NCBI GenBank assembly: GCA_009778785.1
Contig: WRFN01000002.1
Location: 124,001 to 188,000, forward strand
DNA length: 64,000 nt
Source of the DNA: Betaproteobacteria bacterium
GTDB taxonomy: Bacteria > Pseudomonadota > Gammaproteobacteria > Burkholderiales > Casimicrobiaceae
Direction: 5' to 3'
Below, piece after piece: positions 60,862-64,000 of the stretch. Both the position numbers and the translations under genes were made by a program. The notes beneath the pieces were generated by a model, which saw only the letters and a program-made list of their open reading frames with translations, was not told the origin of the DNA and ran no database searches. Positions within the stretch are counted from its first letter, which is position 1. The number at the start of each line of letters is the position of its first letter.

Positions 60862-62235
60862 TCAGTAATTGTTACCGGGCGCCGCAAAATTTTCAAAGCG
60901 GGTATATTCCCCCAAAAACGTCAGCCGAACCGTGCCGATCGGCCCGTTCCGCTGCTTGCCGATAATGATTTCGGCGACACCCTTTTCCTGAGTGTCGGGG
61001 TTATAAACCTCGTCGCGATAAATGAACAGAATCACGTCGGCGTCCTGCTCGATCGCACCCGATTCGCGCAAATCCGACATCACCGGCCGCTTGTTGGGAC
61101 GCTGTTCAAGACTGCGATTTAGCTGCGACAACGCCACGACCGGAACGTTCAATTCTTTTGCCAACGCTTTCAACGACCGCGAAATTTCGGAAATCTCGGT
61201 CGCGCGGTTTTCGCCGGTCGTGCTGGCCTGCATCAGTTGTAAATAATCCACAATAATCAGGCCGAGCTTTTTGTAGTGCCGCTTCAGCCGCCGCGCCCGC
61301 GAGCGTACCTCAATCACGTTCAGCGCCGGCGTTTCGTCGATCATGATTTGCGCCTCGTTCAAGCGCCCCAGCGCATGCGACAACTTTTCCCAATCGTCCT
61401 GCTGCAAACGCCCGACCCGCAAATTCTGGCTCGACAAGCGCCCGACCGAGCCGATCATCCGCATCGCCAGTTGCGTCGAAGACATTTCCATCGAAAACAC
61501 CGCTACCGGCAAGTGCGCGTGCAGCGCCACATGCTCGCCGATGTTGAGCGCCAGCGCGGTTTTACCCATCGAAGGCCGCCCGGCGACGATCACCAAATCG
61601 CCTTCCTGAAAGCCGGAAGTCATTCGGTCGAGATCATGGAAACCGGTCGGCACGCCTGTCACCTCCGACGGATCGTCGCGCTCATACAATAGTTCGATTC
61701 GCTCGACCACCTCGCCCAGCACCTTGCCGATCTCGACAAACTGCTTCTGACCGCGCGCGCCCTGCTCGGCGATGTGCAAAATGCCGGCCTCCGCCTCGTC
61801 GAGCACCTGTGCAGCGCTTCGACCCAGCGGATTGTAAGCATCGTCGGCGATCTTACCGGCGGCGGTCACCAATTGACGCAGCACCGAACGCTCGCGCACA
61901 ATCTGCGCATAATGCCTGATGTTAGCCGACGTTGGCACATTTTGCGCCAACGCGCCGACGTAAGCCAGCCCGCCGACATAATCGAGCTTCTGCGCCGACT
62001 CCAGCGCATCGCTCACCGTAATCACGTCGGCCGCTTTCCCCGCGCCGGTCAAGCGCTGAATGTATTCGAAAATATGGCGGTGCGTGTCGGCGTAAAAATC
62101 CTCGCGCGATAATACATCGCCAATCCGATCCATCGCCTCGTTGTCGATCAAAAGCCCGCCCAGCACGGCTTGCTCCGCCTCCATCGAGTGCGGTGGCAGC
62201 TTCAGCGATTCTATGTCACGGTCTTGGTCGGGCAT
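60862..62235 (-). CDS. dnaB: Replicative DNA helicase
   Basis: Hexameric helicase of the replication fork, 457 residues. The N-terminal DnaB domain has PPHSMEAEQAVLGGLLIDNE; the RecA-like motor has Walker A AGRPSMGKTALALNIG, Walker B LGLIIVDYLQLMQ, the DnaB segment LSQLNRSLEQRPNKRPVMSD and the C-terminal motif AEIIIGKQRNGPIGTVRL. No intein is present. It lies downstream of rplI on the same strand, as in related genomes, after a 600-base repeat-rich gap. Confidence 0.96.
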   Translation of the reverse strand: MPDQDRDIESLKLPPHSMEAEQAVLGGLLIDNEAMDRIGDVLSREDFYADTHRHIFEYIQRLTGAGKAADVITVSDALESAQKLDYVGGLAYVGALAQNVPTSANIRHYAQIVRERSVLRQLVTAAGKIADDAYNPLGRSAAQVLDEAEAGILHIAEQGARGQKQFVEIGKVLGEVVERIELLYERDDPSEVTGVPTGFHDLDRMTSGFQEGDLVIVAGRPSMGKTALALNIGEHVALHAHLPVAVFSMEMSSTQLAMRMIGSVGRLSSQNLRVGRLQQDDWEKLSHALGRLNEAQIMIDETPALNVIEVRSRARRLKRHYKKLGLIIVDYLQLMQASTTGENRATEISEISRSLKALAKELNVPVVALSQLNRSLEQRPNKRPVMSDLRESGAIEQDADVILFIYRDEVYNPDTQEKGVAEIIIGKQRNGPIGTVRLTFLGEYTRFENFAAPGNNY

Positions 62236-62310
62236 GGGAAATGGATGAGCGTCAATCTGAAACCATAAGGATACAGGACAGCGCAGATAAAACGAAGTGG
62301 CGCAGGAATC

Positions 62311-62344
62311 GTAGGTTGGCGGTGAGCGCAGCGAACCTTAACGG
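62311..62344. repeat. R1 repeat, left copy of the outer inverted pair
   Basis: GTAGGTTGGCGGTGAGCGCA followed by GCGAACCTTAACGG. It matches the reverse complement of 62745-62778 in about 31 of 34 bases, so the two copies bracket the gap upstream of dnaB. Confidence 0.65.
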
Positions 62345-62462
62345 ATCGGTGCCGCAAAAACCCTTCCCCCTCATTATTTCCGTAGGAGCGGCATCTTGCC
62401 GCCAGAAAATGCCCCTTTTCTGAAAGGGGGCAGACGCCAAAGACGACCGGGGGGTTGTCCAT

Positions 62463-62494
62463 CGTAGGGGCACGGCACACCGTGTGCGCCCTCG
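62463..62494. repeat. Short palindromic repeat (CGTAGGGGCAC type)
   Basis: CGTAGGGGCACGGCACACCG followed by TGTGCGCCCTCG forms an imperfect hairpin. Related in its end sequences to the unit at 39245-39274. Confidence 0.45.
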
Positions 62495-62515
62495 CCGCGA
62501 CGTTACCCCACAGTC

Positions 62516-62542
62516 GTCATTCCCGCGAAGGCGGGAATCCAG
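62516..62542. repeat. dRS3-like repeat, left copy of the inner inverted pair
   Basis: The core ATTCCCGCGAAGGCGGGAAT with flank CCACTCTCATTA is the same long unit as at 28624 in opposite orientation. Confidence 0.65.
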
Positions 62543-62643
62543 TCCTTCCACTCTCATTATTTTTTTCCTCATGGTGATGTGAGAAAGCGTATCGTCGCAT
62601 TCTCACCAGTAAACACAGCGGCTGAAAATTTGAATCAGGATCG

Positions 62644-62670
62644 CTGGATTCCCGCCTTCGCGGGAATGAC
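62644..62670. repeat. dRS3-like repeat, right copy of the inner inverted pair
   Basis: Core ATTCCCGCCTTCGCGGGAAT, reverse of the copy at 62516, about 100 bases away. Together the copies give false ORFs with RHSREGGNP peptides; no gene is seen in 62236-62839. Confidence 0.65.
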
Positions 62671-62744
62671 GGCAAGAGAGGGCTGCGTTTTGCTTGCTCT
62701 TTCGCTCCCCCCGCCCACGCAAAAATAACAACATGCACATCGCC

Positions 62745-62778
62745 CCGTTGGGGTTCGCTGCGCTCACCGCCAATCTAC
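62745..62778. repeat. R1 repeat, right copy of the outer inverted pair
   Basis: CCGTTGGGGTTCGCTGCGCT followed by CACCGCCAATCTAC, reverse complement of the copy at 62311. Confidence 0.65.
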
Positions 62779-62785
62779 AAGCACA

Positions 62786-62812
62786 AAAAAACCGGCGCAA
62801 GCGCCGGTTTTT
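62786..62812 (-). terminator. Rho-independent terminator after rplI
   Basis: AAAAAACCGGCGC and GCGCCGGTTTTT form a near-perfect stem with A and T runs on both sides, 28 bases past the rplI stop. It should end the rpsF-priB-rpsR-rplI transcript. Confidence 0.88.
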
Positions 62813-62839
62813 CAGAACACCACAAACTACAAAGCGCCA

Positions 62840-63301
62840 TTACTGATTGGCAACGTCGCCCAGCACACTGACGGTGATCGTCGCCGTCACGTCGGTGTGC
62901 GGCGCCAGCACGACTTGATGGTCGCCGACTTGTTTCAGCGGGCCTTCCGGCAGACGCACCATCGAGCGCTCGATGTGCGCGAAGCCGTTGCTCTTCAGCG
63001 CTTCGACGATGTCGATGTTGGTCACGGAACCGTACAAGTGACCATCGACGCCCGCTCTCTGCACGACTTGAATCGTCATGCCTTCCAGACGTTCGGCGAT
63101 CTCTTTGGCGTCGGTCAAGCGCGCCAGTTCCTGCTTCTCCAGCTCCGCCCGTTTTTCTTCGAGCATCTTGATGTTTTCCGGTGTCGCCCGCTTGGCTTTG
63201 CCCAGCGGGATCAGGTAGTTGCGCGCAAAGCCGTCTTTGACTTTGACCACTTCGCCGAGCGCGCCGACGTTGACAATTTTTTCGAGAAGAATGATCTGCA
63301 T
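62840..63301 (-). CDS. rplI: 50S ribosomal protein L9
   Basis: Large-subunit protein of 153 residues, beginning MQIILLEKIVNVGALGEVVK, with the L9 signature GALGEVVKVKDGFARNYLIP and the central helix, then the C-terminal rRNA-binding domain (LYGSVTNIDIVEALKSNG). Twelve bases after rpsR. Normal length. Confidence 0.97.
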   Translation of the reverse strand: MQIILLEKIVNVGALGEVVKVKDGFARNYLIPLGKAKRATPENIKMLEEKRAELEKQELARLTDAKEIAERLEGMTIQVVQRAGVDGHLYGSVTNIDIVEALKSNGFAHIERSMVRLPEGPLKQVGDHQVVLAPHTDVTATITVSVLGDVANQ

Positions 63302-63313
63302 CTTCGGCCCCTC

Positions 63314-63592
63314 TTAGTGACGGTCGGTGTAGGGCAAGAGCGCCAGAAATTGCGCGCGCTTGATCGCTACCGACAATTGACGCTGGTAACGGGCCTTGGT
63401 GCCGGTAATGCGAGCCGGCATGATTTTGCCGTTCTCTTGCAAAAACTCTTTGAGCACGTCGATATCTTTGTAGTCAATCTGTTTGACGCCTTCCGCCGTA
63501 AAGCGGCAGAATTTTTTGCGTTTGAACAGCGCATTGCCGCGGTCGCGGCGTTGTTTGTTGGCATCTTTGCCTTTTCCCATCATACGGGGCAT
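63314..63592 (-). CDS. rpsR: 30S ribosomal protein S18
   Basis: Small-subunit protein, 92 residues. Recognised by [40 protein letters not shown] and [20 protein letters not shown]. The N-terminus is slightly long ([15 protein letters not shown]); a start at one of the inner ATG codons is possible. It contains the zinc-free type with one cysteine. Confidence 0.97.
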   Translation of the reverse strand: MPRMMGKGKDANKQRRDRGNALFKRKKFCRFTAEGVKQIDYKDIDVLKEFLQENGKIMPARITGTKARYQRQLSVAIKRAQFLALLPYTDRH

Positions 63593-63615
63593 GATTCGAT
63601 TCCTTTATGTTTCAT

Positions 63616-63921
63616 TCAATTCGTTAATCGTTCGATCTGCGAGAGGTGTAACGCCAGCGTGATGCCGCTGCGCCAGCGTCGGGACAGAAAACCGCTACAG
63701 CGAAGCAAGCTGCCGACGGGCATCTGACTCAGGGTCAGCGCCTGCTGCCCGAAGGCGACGGTGAAAATTTCAAAATTCACCTGACGCATGGCGCCTTCTT
63801 CGGACTGCATCGACTGATGCGACAACATTCCTTCCTGTACGGCGACTCCGGCCGGAGTATGGCGCAACACGCTTTTTTCAATCAGCGTGGCATCCACTTC
63901 GATCCGGTTCACGGGTTCCAC
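63616..63921 (-). CDS. priB: Primosomal replication protein PriB
   Basis: Single-stranded DNA-binding protein of the restart primosome, 101 residues, an OB fold. Segments: NRIEVDATLIEKSVLRHTPA, NFEIFTVAFGQQALTLSQM and GSLLRCSGFLSRRWRSG. Position between rpsF and rpsR is conserved in betaproteobacteria. The start is GTG at 63921; a second GTG three codons later, giving VNRIEVDA, is equally plausible. Confidence 0.93.
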   Translation of the reverse strand: MEPVNRIEVDATLIEKSVLRHTPAGVAVQEGMLSHQSMQSEEGAMRQVNFEIFTVAFGQQALTLSQMPVGSLLRCSGFLSRRWRSGITLALHLSQIERLTN

Positions 63922-63963
63922 TCAGTTCCAACCTCTGGTTCTAAACCTCTTTTGACGACTTAA

Positions 63964-64000
63964 TCAGGCGACGTTCTCTTCCGGCGCCGCAGTGTCGGCT
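63964..64000 (-). CDS. rpsF: 30S ribosomal protein S6, 3' end (partial)
   Basis: Only the last 11 codons are in the window, reading ADTAAPEENVA and a TGA stop. The acidic alanine-rich tail and the place directly before priB-rpsR-rplI point to S6. The gap to priB is 42 bases. The call rests mainly on gene order. Confidence 0.7.
   Translation of the reverse strand, partial: ADTAAPEENVA

Noticed and set aside
62252-62800. Minus-strand short ORFs with peptides such as RHSREGGNP and SFPRRRESS
   Set aside because: They are translations of dRS3-like palindromic repeats, a common source of false small genes.
1-64000. CRISPR array, tRNA or rRNA genes, transposases, prophage
   Set aside because: No regularly spaced repeats of CRISPR size, no tRNA-like arms, no rRNA core sequence and no transposase or phage protein motif was found.

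Overview
The window looks like chromosome of a betaproteobacterium, most likely a Rhodocyclales-type facultative anaerobe. The evidence is moderately high GC, a napDAGHB nitrate reductase, the gene order mltG-tmk-holB-pilZ-tatD, rpsF-priB-rpsR-rplI-dnaB, and an OmpA with the betaproteobacterial disulfide loop. Genus cannot be fixed from sequence alone. Most genes are housekeeping or respiratory. No tRNA, rRNA, CRISPR array, transposase or prophage gene was seen.

Layout. 0-8.3 kb: an anaerobic dicarboxylate block with a Wolinella-type fumarate reductase (frdCAB), aspartase, a DcuA-like antiporter, an aspartate racemase and a LysR regulator. Together they could turn L- or D-aspartate into fumarate and respire it to succinate. 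8.3-17.4 kb: a very large flavoprotein (GltD/NfnB-like plus PyrK/NfnA-like modules in one chain), a TRZ/ATZ-type deaminase, a GT2 glycosyltransferase, an isoaspartyl peptidase and the yjiX-yjiA pair. 17.4-24.0 kb: a TrmB-family regulator divergent from a five-gene branched-chain-amino-acid-type ABC transporter that ends in a nitrilase, a self-contained nitrile or amide uptake and hydrolysis unit. 24.0-28.8 kb: an accessory island on the minus strand with three paralogous PoNi-type (DUF1910/DUF1911) immunity genes, two TPR immunity-like genes and an unknown gene. No toxin is present, and duplicated flanks and short dispersed repeats are scattered through it.

28.8-37.3 kb: a tripartite export operon (MFP, ABC ATPase, ABC-2 permease, outer-membrane factor), serC and gyrA. 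37.6-44.0 kb: an OmpA-domain protein, gph, an ankyrin protein and the tatD-pilZ-holB-tmk-mltG block. 44.0-50.1 kb: the type II secretion genes gspG-H-I-J-K-L-M-N. An AT-rich small ORF interrupts them, and palindromic repeats sit inside the 5' coding ends of gspJ and gspK. 50.2-55.2 kb: a DUF1624 membrane protein, a secreted duplicated-domain protein, aroA, crcB and the molybdopterin genes moaE, moaD and mobB. 55.3-60.7 kb: napDAGHB, which needs that cofactor. 60.8-64.0 kb: dnaB, a repeat-filled intergenic region, and rplI, rpsR, priB and the 3' end of rpsF.

FNR-like sites of the same form (TTGAT-N4-GTCAA) lie about 95 bp upstream of both frdC and napD, which points to shared oxygen control. 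The most unusual parts are the toxin-less PoNi/TPR immunity array, the TrmB-ABC-nitrilase cluster, the single-chain Nfn-like flavoprotein, the in-frame palindromic elements in gspJ/gspK, and a NapB with a lipobox.
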